Shown here: positions 44,130 to 53,166 of the stretch, one piece after another
How the letters are laid out: each line of letters starts with the position of its first letter
How positions within the stretch are numbered: position 1 is the first letter of the stretch
Assembly: GCF_003932755.1 (NCBI RefSeq)
Contig: NZ_CP024202.1
Location: forward strand, 1,054,001 to 1,118,000
Length of the DNA: 64,000 nt
Source: Methylomicrobium sp. wino1
GTDB lineage: Bacteria > Pseudomonadota > Gammaproteobacteria > Methylococcales > Methylomonadaceae
Reading direction: 5' to 3'
Notes under the pieces: model-generated
What the model was told of the DNA's origin: nothing
The model's input: the letters and a program-made list of their open reading frames with translations, nothing else
The model's database searches: none
Program-made: the position numbers and the translations under genes

Positions 44130-45836
44130 ATGACCGACGTGTCTGAGGAAGAATTGAACAAACGGGTCGAAGTGGAACGCATCAAGGATGCCAGCAATTA
44201 TCTGCGCGGCAGCCTGGTGGAAAGCCTGAATAACCCGTTGACCGGCGCGCTAACCGATAGCGATACCCAACTATCCAAGTTTCACGGCATTTATCAGCAG
44301 GACGACCGCGACCTGCGCGACGAGCGGCGCAAGCAAAAGCTGGAACCGCATTATCAATTCATGGTTCGGGTCCGAGTCGCCGGCGGCATTTGCACGCCGG
44401 CGCAGTGGCTGGAGATGGACCGCATCGCCACCACCTGGTGCAACAACAGCATACGACTGACCACGCGCCAGGCGCTGCAGTTCCACGGCATCCTTAAACG
44501 CGACCTGAAACGTAGTATCGCCGAAATCAACGCCTCGCTGCTCGACACCATCGCCGCCTGCGGCGACGTCAACCGCAATGTCATGTGCAGCCCGGTGCCG
44601 GAACAATCCCGGCTGCACGGGGAAGCCTACGAATATGCCCGCCGCATCAACGATCACCTGACTCCGAGAACGACCGCCTATCATGAAATATGGTTGGACG
44701 AAAAGCTGATCGATTCCAGCCGCCAGGACGAGGAACCGATCTACGGCAAACATTATCTGCCGCGTAAATTCAAGACCGCAATCGCGGTGCCACCCGCCAA
44801 CGATGTCGATATCTTCGCCAACGATCTAGGCTTCATTGCAATTGCCGAGAACGACCGTCTGATCGGTTTCAATGTCACGGTCGGCGGCGGCATGAGCCTG
44901 ACCCACGGAGAGCCGAACACCTATCCGCGTTTGGCCGACGTGATCGGCTACTGCCCCAAGCACAAGACACTGCAAGTCGCCGAAGAAATCGTCAAGATCC
45001 AGCGCGATTTCGGCGATAGAACCAACCGCAAGCATGCGCGTCTGAAATACACCATCGACGACCGCGGCGTCGACTGGTTCAAATTCGAATTGAATCGTCG
45101 CCTGGGCTGGCAACTGGAAGCACCGAGAGAATACACTTTCGAATATTCGGGCGACCGCTACGGTTGGATCAAGGGCATCAACGACACCTGGGATTACACC
45201 GTGTTCATCCAGAACGGCCGTATCGCCGACGAAGATGCGCCCATCATGACCGGGCTGCGCGAAATCGCCAAGGTCCATGACGGCGACTTTCGGATTTCAC
45301 CGAACCAGAACCTGATCATCGGCAAGGTCAGCGATCACAACAAACCGGTAATCGAATCGCTGCTGCGCCAATACGGTTTTATGGAGCCAGGACAGCAAAG
45401 CGCGTTACGCTTGAATGCGATGGCCTGTGTCGCCTTTCCGACCTGCGGCCTGGCGATGGCCGAAAGCGAACGTTATCTGCCGGCTTTCCTCGGCAAACTG
45501 GAGCCGCTACTGCAACGGCTTGGTCTGGAGAACGACCCGATTTTGCTGCGCATGACCGGCTGCCCAAACGGCTGCGCCCGTCCTTTTCTCGGTGAAATAG
45601 GGCTAGTCGGCAAGGCACCGGGCAAATACAATCTGTATTTAGGCGCCGGGTTCGAAGGTCAACGACTGAATAAGTTGTATCGGGAAAATATCAATGAGGA
45701 GCAGATTCTGACTGCATTGACACCGTTATTGCAGCATTATGCCGACGACCGCCAAGCCGGCGAACGTTTCGGCGACTTCGTGATCAGAACCGGCTATGTC
45801 GAAGCAATGATAGCGGGGCGCGATTTTCAACGTTGA
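44130..45836 (+). CDS. cysI: Assimilatory sulfite reductase hemoprotein subunit
   Basis: The 568-residue siroheme/4Fe-4S enzyme reduces sulfite to sulfide in six electron steps. The cluster ligands are in CVAFPTC and [22 protein letters not shown] and [14 protein letters not shown] carry siroheme and substrate contacts. GAGGA is 7 bases before ATG 44130; an upstream start at 44103 would overlap cysJ and is rejected. Together with CysJ it completes sulfite reduction. No cysH, cysD/N or siroheme gene is in the window, so the rest of the pathway is elsewhere. Confidence 0.96.
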   Translation: MTDVSEEELNKRVEVERIKDASNYLRGSLVESLNNPLTGALTDSDTQLSKFHGIYQQDDRDLRDERRKQKLEPHYQFMVRVRVAGGICTPAQWLEMDRIATTWCNNSIRLTTRQALQFHGILKRDLKRSIAEINASLLDTIAACGDVNRNVMCSPVPEQSRLHGEAYEYARRINDHLTPRTTAYHEIWLDEKLIDSSRQDEEPIYGKHYLPRKFKTAIAVPPANDVDIFANDLGFIAIAENDRLIGFNVTVGGGMSLTHGEPNTYPRLADVIGYCPKHKTLQVAEEIVKIQRDFGDRTNRKHARLKYTIDDRGVDWFKFELNRRLGWQLEAPREYTFEYSGDRYGWIKGINDTWDYTVFIQNGRIADEDAPIMTGLREIAKVHDGDFRISPNQNLIIGKVSDHNKPVIESLLRQYGFMEPGQQSALRLNAMACVAFPTCGLAMAESERYLPAFLGKLEPLLQRLGLENDPILLRMTGCPNGCARPFLGEIGLVGKAPGKYNLYLGAGFEGQRLNKLYRENINEEQILTALTPLLQHYADDRQAGERFGDFVIRTGYVEAMIAGRDFQR

Positions 45837-45889
45837 ATAAAGCCCCTTCAAACTTGGCCACTGTAAAGACCCTTTTTACATGAGACATA

Positions 45890-46140
45890 CCATTCGATAG
45901 CCGGAAAGATAGCAACCCTTGCGTGTATTCTTCAACGAGGCGGGATACATATCCCGCACCAACGATTAATGCCTCCTTACTCCGTTGTGGGAGCGATCCC
46001 AAGATCGCGATTATCGAGGTCGAGAAGTTCGAATAATCAGTTGAAGGCGTCGAAGTCAAAACGCCAAAGCTTCGATCAAAGCCATCGGCTGCCAAGCATC
46101 AATGGCTTCGACGATCGCGACGAAGGCGTCGGTCCCACAA
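45890..46140. repeat. Direct repeat module (family D), copy 1
   Basis: From AGCCGGA through CCAACGATTAATGCCTCC, TTGTGGGAGCGATC and AACGCCAAAGCTTCGATC, this tract is nearly the same as 48085-48300, over about 200 bp. Both copies are followed by an E palindrome. Confidence 0.75.
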
Positions 46141-46145
46141 TAAAT

Positions 46146-46214
46146 GCCGATCCGGCAAACGCATCGTAACTGGACGCGCGCAAGATATATCAGGCGGCCA
46201 GAGATGCGATGCAA
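46146..46214 (+). pseudogene. 3' fragment of a class II aldolase gene
   Basis: The 23 codons read ADPANAS, a TAA stop, then [15 protein letters not shown]. The intact fba at 40021-41034 has [23 protein letters not shown] at its 3' part (about 40865-40930), so only the Glu codon is replaced by a stop, with synonymous changes around it. It is placed downstream of cysI between a D repeat and an E palindrome. It is a leftover of a duplication or rearrangement that once carried this aldolase end to the other side of cysJI. Confidence 0.82.
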
Positions 46215-46235
46215 GAACAAAAAGGGGTCAAGAAT

Positions 46236-46280
46236 AAAAAGGGGTCAGGTTTAATTATTAATTAAACCTGACCCCTTTTT
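46236..46280. repeat. Family E palindrome E1 (21-bp arms)
   Basis: The left arm AAAAAGGGGTCAGGTTTAAT(T) and its exact inverse flank a 3-bp centre. A partial unit AAAAAGGGGTCAAG precedes it. Similar palindromes are at 48002, 48324 and 49731. They look like the repeats linked to REP-associated Y1 transposases, though no such gene is here. Confidence 0.8.
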
Positions 46281-47437
46281 ATGATAGTGCGAGAACCAAA
46301 TATCAATGGCTTGCAACATTTTTTACAAAAAAATGCTGGTTTTTGAATAGAGGTCTGAACGGTTACACTTTGCGAGTTTTAGGCAGAGGGAGACTGAATA
46401 ATTGCAGCGAAGTCAAAGGGATGAGCTGTACCGTACATATATTCATTCCACAGACAGGAAGCAGCGCCCGAACCGACCAGAAGTATTGCCGGTTGGGCAA
46501 GACATGAACTGGCAAATGAACCTGGTAAAATCATTCCTGATTAGCAAGTTTCTTCAGCTAAAGCCCAAAGATCAGCATTTCCTTAGCATAGCGGGGTTCG
46601 CAAACCATGCGCGTCAAGCTAAAAACGACCAACCCACATCACGCTCTTTCCCAAGCTCCAGCTTGGGAAAGACACACCGGAAGCTCCCCCTTCGACATGC
46701 TCAGGGCAAGAGCTTCCTGAGACCGACACAACTTCCGCGCATTCTCAATCACCCCCAACTCGCTCGCTCGTTCAATTATTCTTGGTTATCGGGAAGCTAG
46801 AGCTTCCTGAACAGGTTACCCAAGCTGGAGCTTGGGTAACAGCATATTTTAGTTTTTGCGACTACGATTAGCCCCTGCTCGGACACTTGGCTTCGGCAAG
46901 CTGAAGCATCTTGCTAATCAGGAAATCATTTGATCCACGAAAACCAAAAGTAGGCGCCTCTAGGCGACACAAAAAGCACGAAAATATTCAAAGAGATACT
47001 CGATTGCAGATCGTCACCCAAAGGGTGAATGGCTAAATCAACATAACATATTGATTTCTCACATGTCTCTCGTGATTTTCGTGGACTAACTGCCGTTTTT
47101 AGGATGAATGGGATCTTGCGGGTGGATTTCGATAGTTATGTGGTTGTGCACACAGACCGCGTGGAGTCGGCAGTTGAATGTGCCTGTCCTCCGGCATGCG
47201 CTAGCTAAGTCCACCAGTCAGGACAGATTTTTCAATCCGCCCGTGAGACTTAACCAGCGCATGTTTCTTTGACCTTGACCCTTTTTTGGTCATTTTCCAG
47301 CACACGCGTTTTAAGCTACTCCAGCAGTGCGCCGATTTGTCAAAAGACTTTGAAAGAACCTACTTGACTCGAAGCTCGGTTGATGAGCTTCGTTATTAGA
47401 ACATCTTATCGTGCTATATCTTTTGTATCTGATTTAA
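46281..47437. repeat. 1.1 kb without a gene; family F hairpins
   Basis: CTTTCCCAAGC-TCCA-GCTTGGGAAAG (46646-46671) and GTTACCCAAGC-TGGA-GCTTGGGTAAC (46816-46841) are perfect 11-bp stems. GGAAGCTAGAGCTTCC lies between them. The same units recur at 59570-59945. From about 46980 to 47100 there is a weak family I end. A 132-codon frame at 46402 crosses the hairpins and is not a gene. Confidence 0.65.
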
Positions 47438-47794
47438 TTATGACCCACCGCCGAAACTTGGACCATCACTTTTCCCCATATGCGTCATCGCATCTTCAAC
47501 CAGTTTAACGGCTTCATCAAGCTTACCGGAATTTGCACGCTTCAGTGATTTTCTCATTCTAGTAAGAACCCGTTGCCGACTTGCGGACATGGGATGGGTT
47601 TCAGTCGCATTATACGTTTCAGTTGCCTCTTTGATGAAAGTATCTACGTCACCTTGCTTACCGGCGTCTACCGCTTTTTGCGCCATCGGGATGAGAGGTG
47701 TCAAGTCTTCGTTCATTGGACCGCCTGCGGAATATCCCATTTGTGAGAAACACACTAGTATTAACGTGGCCAATAAAGTAATCATTTTTTTCAT
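47438..47794 (-). CDS. SmbP-like small periplasmic protein
   Basis: The 118-residue product has a signal peptide (ending YSA, about residue 23) and a helical body with paired helices (MAQKAVDAGKQGDVDTFIKEATE, then MRKSLKRANSGKLDEAVKLVEDAMTHMGK). This is the helix-pair pattern of the small metal-binding protein SmbP of nitrifiers. It has only two histidines in the mature part, fewer than SmbP itself, so strong metal binding is doubtful. It ends with a Gly-rich tail GGGS. It stands alone in a repeat-rich tract. Confidence 0.72.
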   Translation of the reverse strand: MKKMITLLATLILVCFSQMGYSAGGPMNEDLTPLIPMAQKAVDAGKQGDVDTFIKEATETYNATETHPMSASRQRVLTRMRKSLKRANSGKLDEAVKLVEDAMTHMGKSDGPSFGGGS

Positions 47795-48001
47795 AATATT
47801 TTCCTGATAAAAGGCATTGTCGCGCCAAAACCTTTTGTTAACGACCCCAAAATCGAGAATCGCTAAAAACTCACGCGAATCTTCATGCTACAGTAATTGT
47901 AGAGATTATTGTAGTAATTACCTACTTATTTACTCAACTAATATTTTTCGCTTACATGCCAATATCTCTGTAAGCCATGTCTTACGCAGGTTTGCCTGCT
48001 G

Positions 48002-48045
48002 AAAAAGGGGTCAGGTTGAATTAAAATTCAACCTGACCCCTTTTT
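48002..48045. repeat. Family E palindrome E2
   Basis: AAAAAGGGGTCAGGTTGAAT(T) and its inverse form perfect 21-bp arms with a 2-bp centre. The version has GTTGAATT where E1 has GTTTAATT. Confidence 0.8.
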
Positions 48046-48084
48046 CATGAATGTAGCTTAATTAATCACGGGCTCTATATATCA

Positions 48085-48300
48085 TTTCGAGAGCCGGACA
48101 CACAGCCACCTAGCATGTGTTTTTCAATGAGGCGTGATACATATCGCGCACCAACGATTAATGCCTCCTTACTCCGTTGTGGGAGCGATCCCCAGATCGC
48201 GATTATCGATGCCGAGAAGTTCGAATAACCAGTTGAAGGTATCGAAATCAAAACGCCAAAGCTTCGATCAAAGCCATCCGTTGCCGAGCGTCAATGGCTT
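48085..48300. repeat. Direct repeat module (family D), copy 2
   Basis: This is the second copy of 45890-46110, in the same orientation, about 2.2 kb away. It is joined at once to E3. An intervening aldolase fragment is present only in copy 1. Confidence 0.75.
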
Positions 48301-48323
48301 TAAAAAGGTAAAAAGGGGTCGGT

Positions 48324-48368
48324 AAAAAGGGGTCAGGTTTAATTAATAATTAAACCTGACCCCTTTTA
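48324..48368. repeat. Family E palindrome E3
   Basis: AAAAGGGGTCAGGTTTAATT and its inverse form 20-bp arms with a 3-bp centre. Broken half units AAAAAGGGGTC occur on both sides, which suggests repeated insertion at this spot. Confidence 0.8.
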
Positions 48369-48510
48369 GACCCCCTTTTTAGTTCGACCAGGACCTGAGC
48401 AAATCAAAACGTTCGCGGAGACAGGCTCGATGATTATCAAGCCTTACATTTGACATCCGCCTTTCCTTTTCCCCTTTGTACCTGAACAGGAAGCAAAGGA
48501 AATTTACATT

Positions 48511-48669
48511 TGATGAGGAGTATATCGGCATTTTCTTGGGGATGATAAAGTTTTAGAATTCTTGGATTCAACCAGGTATGCTATTTCAAACCAATGGGGC
48601 AAAAGAAATATTGAAAAATTTATTGATCAAACCAAGAAGCCGGGTTATTTAATAGAAGAAACAAGCTAA
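48511..48669 (+). pseudogene. 3' remnant of an unknown gene
   Basis: One frame reads EEYIGIFLG, and after a one-base shift the next reads DDKVLEFLDSTRYAISNQW, then GKRNIEKFIDQTKKPGYLIE to a TAA at 48667. The piece reads like a protein C-terminus, with no start and with lower G+C than its neighbours by eye. I do not recognise the family. It is probably a remnant of transferred DNA in this repeat-rich tract. Confidence 0.5.
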
Positions 48670-48810
48670 CAATCACATGCAGTTGGATAGTAAAAAGTGC
48701 CACTCATTTTTCGCTCTGCTTTTTACCGCCAGTGATGTGAGGCATGAGGCATTGGGCTTCATCTAAGCCTGCACGTCGATGTCATATAGCCAAGTTGGAG
48801 ATTATCAAGT

Positions 48811-49716
48811 ATGTCATATCGTTTGAGAACCGGCGAATCGGTTCAGGACGGTATCCGCCGCGTCATATCCGAACAGATCGAAAAATCGCTCGGCGAAGTG
48901 GCAGATACGAACCTGGATCGGGCTGATACGATTCATCAAGTGCGCAAGCGCTGTAAGAAGATACGCGCGGCGTTGCGACTTATTCGGGGCGCTCTCGGCG
49001 AGGCTTACTCCAAGGAGAACGCTTGGTACCGCGATGCTGCCCGCCGTATCTCGGATGTACGCGACACGGAGGCAATGATTGAAACCTGCGGCGCGCTTGC
49101 TGAGCATTTCGATGCCCAAGTTGATAGAGAGATCATACGGCCTATCCGCCTGCGGCTGGAGACGCGTAAGAACACGCTGATGGAGGATACGGGCCGGATC
49201 GATAAGCTTCTGCAAGATTTTGAGTCCGCTATGGTGGTAGGTCACAAGCGTGTGGCAACTTTGAGTATCGAAAGCGATGGCTATGGGGCAGCACTCGAGG
49301 GTATGCGTAGAACGTACTCTCGGGCATGCGCTGCCATGGATGCAGCCTGCGACAATTCTACACCTGATACTTTTCACGAGTGGCGCAAGCGAGTGAAGTA
49401 CCACTGGTATCACATGCGCCTCCTGCCTGACACCTGGCCTACCGTCGTGCGAGCACGGCGGGATGAGGCGGAGAAGTTAGGTGAATTGCTAGGCAATCAC
49501 CATGATCTTTGTATTTTACGTGCATGGGTCCTGAATGATCCCGCATCCTCTGAAAAGGAAGAAGTTCTTACGAACTTCATCAAGCTTGTCGAGGAGAGGA
49601 CCGCGCAGATCGAGCGCGAAAGTAAGCCGCTGGGGCGTAGGTTGTTTGCGGAGAAACCAAAGCACCTGGCTCGCCGTTTCGCAATCTACTTCAGTGTTTG
49701 GTCCGAGGAAGACTGA
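48811..49716 (+). CDS. CHAD-domain protein
   Basis: The 301-residue protein consists of one CHAD domain, a helical bundle with conserved His, Arg and Lys: DTIHQVRKRCKKIRAALRLIRG near residue 40, ARRISDVRDTEAM near 88, and FHEWRKRVKYHWYHMRLL near 190, then LGNHHDLCILRAWV. CHAD domains bind polyphosphate or phosphate-rich partners through the basic face and are often found on polyphosphate granules. There is no CYTH domain here and no ppk gene in the window. Its codons look unlike those of its neighbours (more GCG/CGC/GAG), and E palindromes lie on both sides, so it may be a recent arrival. Confidence 0.85.
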   Translation: MSYRLRTGESVQDGIRRVISEQIEKSLGEVADTNLDRADTIHQVRKRCKKIRAALRLIRGALGEAYSKENAWYRDAARRISDVRDTEAMIETCGALAEHFDAQVDREIIRPIRLRLETRKNTLMEDTGRIDKLLQDFESAMVVGHKRVATLSIESDGYGAALEGMRRTYSRACAAMDAACDNSTPDTFHEWRKRVKYHWYHMRLLPDTWPTVVRARRDEAEKLGELLGNHHDLCILRAWVLNDPASSEKEEVLTNFIKLVEERTAQIERESKPLGRRLFAEKPKHLARRFAIYFSVWSEED

Positions 49717-49730
49717 TTTCACATGCGCCA

Positions 49731-49770
49731 AAAAAGGGGTCAGGTTGAATTATTAATTGAACCTGACCCT
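49731..49770. repeat. Family E palindrome E4, degenerate
   Basis: AAAAAGGGGTCAGGTTGAAT(T) is followed by AATTGAACCTGACCCT, which has two differences from a perfect inverse. It is 14 bp after the CHAD stop. Confidence 0.75.
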
Positions 49771-49831
49771 ATTGTGTTCTATTGTGTTTTGGTCAAAACG
49801 TTCGATTACAGGACTAAAGTGCGTTTTGCTT

Positions 49832-50884
49832 TTATCTTGTATTAATGAGCTTGGTTTGCAATACGTCAACGCTATCCCATACCGCTTCGGTAAATTTCAT
49901 GTCCATTTGCGGCATTCCGTCTTTGATCCATTGCACGATAATTTTGGCGACATTCGGGTAGGTGATGTGTACCGCATGCGGATTATGCAGCCAATTTTCG
50001 ATGACGGCGACATCCATGTTGAACATCGTATGGCCATAGCCGAGTTGTTCGAGCGCGGCGGCGTTGGAAATTTGCTCCATTTGCGCGTGCAGTGGTTTGG
50101 CGAGAATTTTTTTGCCGAGTTGCAGCGATTCGCTGGCCAGCTCGAAACCGGCATTACTGATGATGCCGGCGCTGTCGTATAAGTCTTTTTGAAATCCGTC
50201 ACGCGATAGCGGCTTGCACAGAATATGAGGATATCTCGATTCGACCGGTTGCGGCGCGTAAATATGAAATTCGAAATTTTCGAACGGGCACAAGTACTTA
50301 ATGACTTCGTTTTGATCCTCGAACGGCAAATATACGATGATTTTATTGTTGACGATCGACTTCGGAAATTCCGGCGTTTCGATGATCGGCGGTAGGATCG
50401 GTTGGCCGAAATGGTGCCAATGCAAGCCGATGCCTTGGTCGGCCGGAGCGAAATATTTCATCACTTGGTCAGCGATCGGATCCGAGCCGGTTTTAGGAAT
50501 CTTATGGTTGAAGGCATATTGATGGCCGATACCGAGCACCGGTATTTTTTGCCTTTTGGCGGCCCAGGCCGTTACCGGCTCGAAGTCGCTGATGACCAAA
50601 TCGTAACCCTTTAGATCCAGCGTATTGATATCTCGAATGAAACGAATCGGCCGGGCCTGTAGTGCGGTTTTGAGGTAATTGACTTGGCCTTTTTCGGTGT
50701 TGAACGTCAGTCCTTCTTTAAGCTGATAACCGTTGAACACCTCCATGTCGAAATATTTGTCGGCGGGACGGCCGCTGAATTGAAATGTGACATCGAAACC
50801 CTGGGCGTAAAGTTCTTTCGCCATGACTCTGGCGCGGGTGATGTGTCCGTTACCGGTGCCCTGTACTCCATAAAATATTTTCAT
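49832..50884 (-). CDS. MJ1255/VC2487-family glycosyltransferase
   Basis: The 350-residue protein is a GT-B fold glycosyltransferase. It starts MKIFYGVQGTGNGHITRARV, the mark of the MJ1255 (TIGR00661) family. DLVISDFEPVTAWAAKRQKIPVLGIGHQYAF and the donor-site segment SNAGFELASESLQLGKKILAKPLHAQMEQISNAAALEQLGYG follow. These proteins probably glycosylate a lipid or polymer. ATG 50884 overlaps the stop of the PAP2 gene (ATGA), so the two are translationally coupled. A 41-residue longer frame reads PAP2 sequence in another frame and is rejected. Confidence 0.87.
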   Translation of the reverse strand: MKIFYGVQGTGNGHITRARVMAKELYAQGFDVTFQFSGRPADKYFDMEVFNGYQLKEGLTFNTEKGQVNYLKTALQARPIRFIRDINTLDLKGYDLVISDFEPVTAWAAKRQKIPVLGIGHQYAFNHKIPKTGSDPIADQVMKYFAPADQGIGLHWHHFGQPILPPIIETPEFPKSIVNNKIIVYLPFEDQNEVIKYLCPFENFEFHIYAPQPVESRYPHILCKPLSRDGFQKDLYDSAGIISNAGFELASESLQLGKKILAKPLHAQMEQISNAAALEQLGYGHTMFNMDVAVIENWLHNPHAVHITYPNVAKIIVQWIKDGMPQMDMKFTEAVWDSVDVLQTKLINTR

Positions 50885-51408
50885 AGTGATAATAAGTAAT
50901 CCAAGCTGAAAATTGCCGTGCCGACGCCTATTGCGGCGCCCATCAAGGTATCGGTCGGGAAATGCACGCCCAGTACCACGCGTGAAAAACCGACCGATGC
51001 CGCCCATAGATAAAGCGGAATCAATAAGACCGGTATGAAAAAACCAATTAAGGTCGCCATCATGAAGGCTGCGGAAGTATGTCCGGACGGGAAACTGAAC
51101 CGATCCGAAGGAATAATGGCGCTACGAAAATTTTCCAATGCCGCTTGCGGACGATTACGTTTAAAACTATTTTTGAGAATGAAATAAATCGGACGTTCGA
51201 TGAGAAACGCTAGGGCCATGGCTTTAAACAGCGGCGATTCGCTACCACTTTCCCAATACAGCCACGCGGCCGCTAACACATAAAGTATGCCGTCGCCGGT
51301 TTTCGAAATATAACGGCAGAGACGAACCAGATGCGTGTGTATACTCACGTTATTCAGCCAGGTAAACATGAACACGTCGCATTTGTGGATCGAATAAATC
51401 AGTTTCAT
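50881..51408 (-). CDS. PAP2-family membrane phosphatase
   Basis: The 175-residue protein has about five membrane helices and the three PAP2 motifs: KNSFKRNRP, FPSGHTSA and SRVVLGVHFPTD. It would dephosphorylate a lipid pyro- or monophosphate at the membrane, such as undecaprenyl pyrophosphate or phosphatidylglycerol phosphate. GAGGG precedes ATG 51408; the ATG at 51432 has no site. It is coupled to the glycosyltransferase, so the pair may modify a glycolipid. A MITE (51486-51677) lies just upstream and may have altered its promoter. Confidence 0.85.
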   Translation of the reverse strand: MKLIYSIHKCDVFMFTWLNNVSIHTHLVRLCRYISKTGDGILYVLAAAWLYWESGSESPLFKAMALAFLIERPIYFILKNSFKRNRPQAALENFRSAIIPSDRFSFPSGHTSAAFMMATLIGFFIPVLLIPLYLWAASVGFSRVVLGVHFPTDTLMGAAIGVGTAIFSLDYLLSL

Positions 51409-51485
51409 AGTCTTGCCCTCGTTAGTCGCCATACGCGTCGACCGCGACAGCGTAAGGCGGTGAAAATCATCGATTTTCCATTTAT

Positions 51486-51677
51486 CCTAAAAAGAGCAGT
51501 TGAGAGCCTCAAACTTCCGTTCACCCTGAGCCCTTCGGCTACGCTCAGGAGAGCCCTGTCGAAGGGTGAACGGAAGTTTGAGGCTTCACTCGGCCGGTGA
51601 AAGTGTTGTAGACCCTTCATGCTTCGACTTGGCTCAGCACGAACGGTCTACAACACATACCAACTGCTCTTTTCAGG
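51486..51677. mobile_element. MITE-like element C2, 192 bp, TSD TTTAT
   Basis: The left end CCTAAAAAGAGCAGTT and the inverted right end CCTGAAAAGAGCAGTT differ in one base. TTTAT flanks it at 51481-51485 and 51678-51682. The inside matches C1 closely. Confidence 0.8.
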
Positions 51678-51782
51678 TTTATGTTTTGCTCCTTAATTCA
51701 GGGCGAAGCTTAAGGCTGCTCTGTGACAATTAGATGAAGATTTGTTTAAGATTTGATGACAGCAAGCCGAACTGAGATGGCA

Positions 51783-52013
51783 TTAACGAACCTTGCGGCG
51801 TAGTGCACGACTCTTGCGCCAGACGTGTGAACTATGGCGGTTTTTCTTGAAGAGTCTGATAATGGTGCGTTTGATTTGGTTCGACGCCTTGAGCATGATC
51901 GACAAGCCGATGACCATGGTCGGCAGACCCAGCGGAACCGGCAACGGAAAAAGGATGAGTCCGGCGACAAAGACAGTGCCGCCGACCGACATGAGAATGG
52001 TTTTTTTGAGCAC
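51783..52013 (-). CDS. Small membrane protein next to the LpxH-like gene
   Basis: The 76-residue product has a hydrophobic pair: ILMSVGGTVFVAGLILFPLP, then PLGLPTMVIGLSIMLKASN. The turn PLPVPLGLPT resembles PGPGW-type small membrane proteins. A long basic tail follows (KRTIIRLFKKNRHSS, ending RRKVR). It starts 3 bp after the phosphoesterase stop, so it is in the same transcript. No function is known. Confidence 0.72.
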   Translation of the reverse strand: MLKKTILMSVGGTVFVAGLILFPLPVPLGLPTMVIGLSIMLKASNQIKRTIIRLFKKNRHSSHVWRKSRALRRKVR

Positions 52014-52016
52014 CGA

Positions 52017-52814
52017 TTATGCCGCTTGCGCAAGTCCGGCGTCTTCGCTGACGGCATCATCGAGCAATACATGGCTATCTTCGAGCCAGCGTACGATACT
52101 GAGTGTTCCGCGCTCATCCTCGGTTAGCGCGGTGCAGCTTTCGACCCAATCGCCGCAATTGCAATAAGTTTTACCGAATTCCATCGTAGCGATATCGGCA
52201 TGATGAATATGGCCGCAAATAATGCCGTCCACTTTGCGTTTTTGCGCCTCAAGGCTCAAAATGTGCTGATAATTGGTCATAAAGCTGACCACGTTTTTAA
52301 CTTTGTGTTTTAAAAACGCGGATAAAGACCAATATTTATAGCCCAATCGAGTACGGACGGCATTGAACCAGCGGTTGACCAGTAACAAGACTTCATAGGC
52401 TTCGCCGCCGATATAGGCTAGGCTTTTGTTATGACAGACGATGCTGTCAAACTCATCGCCGTGCAAGACCAAAAATTTACGGCCGTCTTCGGTGGTATGG
52501 ACAGCATTCAGTTGAATATCGATTCCGTTGAAATGCATACCGGCATGCTTGCGAAATATTTCGTCGTGATTGCCCGGAATATAGATTACCCGGGTGCCGT
52601 TTTGCGCTTTATTGATGATGCGCTGTACGATATCGCTGTGCAGCATCGGCCAATAAGCACCGGTTTTGAATTTCCAAAAATCGATGATGTCGCCGACCAA
52701 ATATAGATAATCGGATTCGGTATGATCGAGAAAGTCGCGCAAATATTCGGCTTTACAACCCCGGGTGCCTAGATGCGTGTCGGATATCCAAATGGAACGG
52801 TAATGTAGTTTCAT
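52017..52814 (-). CDS. LpxH-like UDP-2,3-diacylglucosamine diphosphatase/metallophosphoesterase
   Basis: The 265-residue protein carries the calcineurin-type motifs in order: SDTHLGT near the start, GDIIDFW, GNHDEIF, HGDEFD and GHIHHAD. This resembles the LpxH-like group (UDP-2,3-diacylglucosamine hydrolase) but is longer than LpxH (about 240) and has the extra FNAVRTRLGYKYWSLSAFLKHKVKN helix of the larger phosphoesterase subgroup. A role in lipid A or another glycolipid pathway is likely. ATG 52814 follows GGGATC; the upstream start at 52829 lacks a site. Confidence 0.82.
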   Translation of the reverse strand: MKLHYRSIWISDTHLGTRGCKAEYLRDFLDHTESDYLYLVGDIIDFWKFKTGAYWPMLHSDIVQRIINKAQNGTRVIYIPGNHDEIFRKHAGMHFNGIDIQLNAVHTTEDGRKFLVLHGDEFDSIVCHNKSLAYIGGEAYEVLLLVNRWFNAVRTRLGYKYWSLSAFLKHKVKNVVSFMTNYQHILSLEAQKRKVDGIICGHIHHADIATMEFGKTYCNCGDWVESCTALTEDERGTLSIVRWLEDSHVLLDDAVSEDAGLAQAA

Positions 52815-52924
52815 TGTAATAGATCCCAAAAACGGTACATGGCGGCTAAACTACCGGGATAATGTTACAACTTGTTAACCGTTCGATGACGTTTCCATGA
52901 AAGGTGAGAGTTTTGATAATTGAC

Positions 52925-53135
52925 TAACTCTATGCAAGGTATGGAATCTGTCTAGCAAAACCCCAGCGCCTAAATTCCATAATCCATTGCTATGGTTTAC
53001 TATCTTGGATAATTCATCCAGCACCTAAATGAGCCATGATTTTGAATCATTGCCAATAACCTGTGGAATTTAGGTGCTGGGGTTTTGACGGGCACCCTGC
53101 GCCGAAATTTAATCGGCAAAGGGTATAAACCTGAG
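52925..53135. repeat. Family A element, double-arm form
   Basis: CCCAGCGCCTAAATTCCATA, CATCCAGCACCTAAATGAGCC and GGAATTTAGGTGCTGGGG are three arm units. GCGCCGAAATTTAATCGGC at the end recalls the 1587 and 20104 repeats. The element ends 30 bp before the DUF3014 start. Confidence 0.7.
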
Positions 53136-53166
53136 ATGAAAATACATAATGATAAAAGGGGAGAAC

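Noticed and set aside
46402..46800. 132-codon open frame
   Set aside because: Its second half is the family F hairpins, and the first half has no recognisable pattern or ribosome site.
48134..48325. 63-codon frame similar to one at 45969
   Set aside because: Both are the same frame through the D direct repeat.
46236..49770. CRISPR-like reading of the repeated GGGGTCAGGTT units
   Set aside because: The spacing is irregular, the units are palindromes of about 43 bp, and no cas gene is near.
50885..51007. Upstream extension of the glycosyltransferase
   Set aside because: It would overlap the PAP2 gene in another frame; the ATGA overlap at 50881-50884 fits a normal coupled start.
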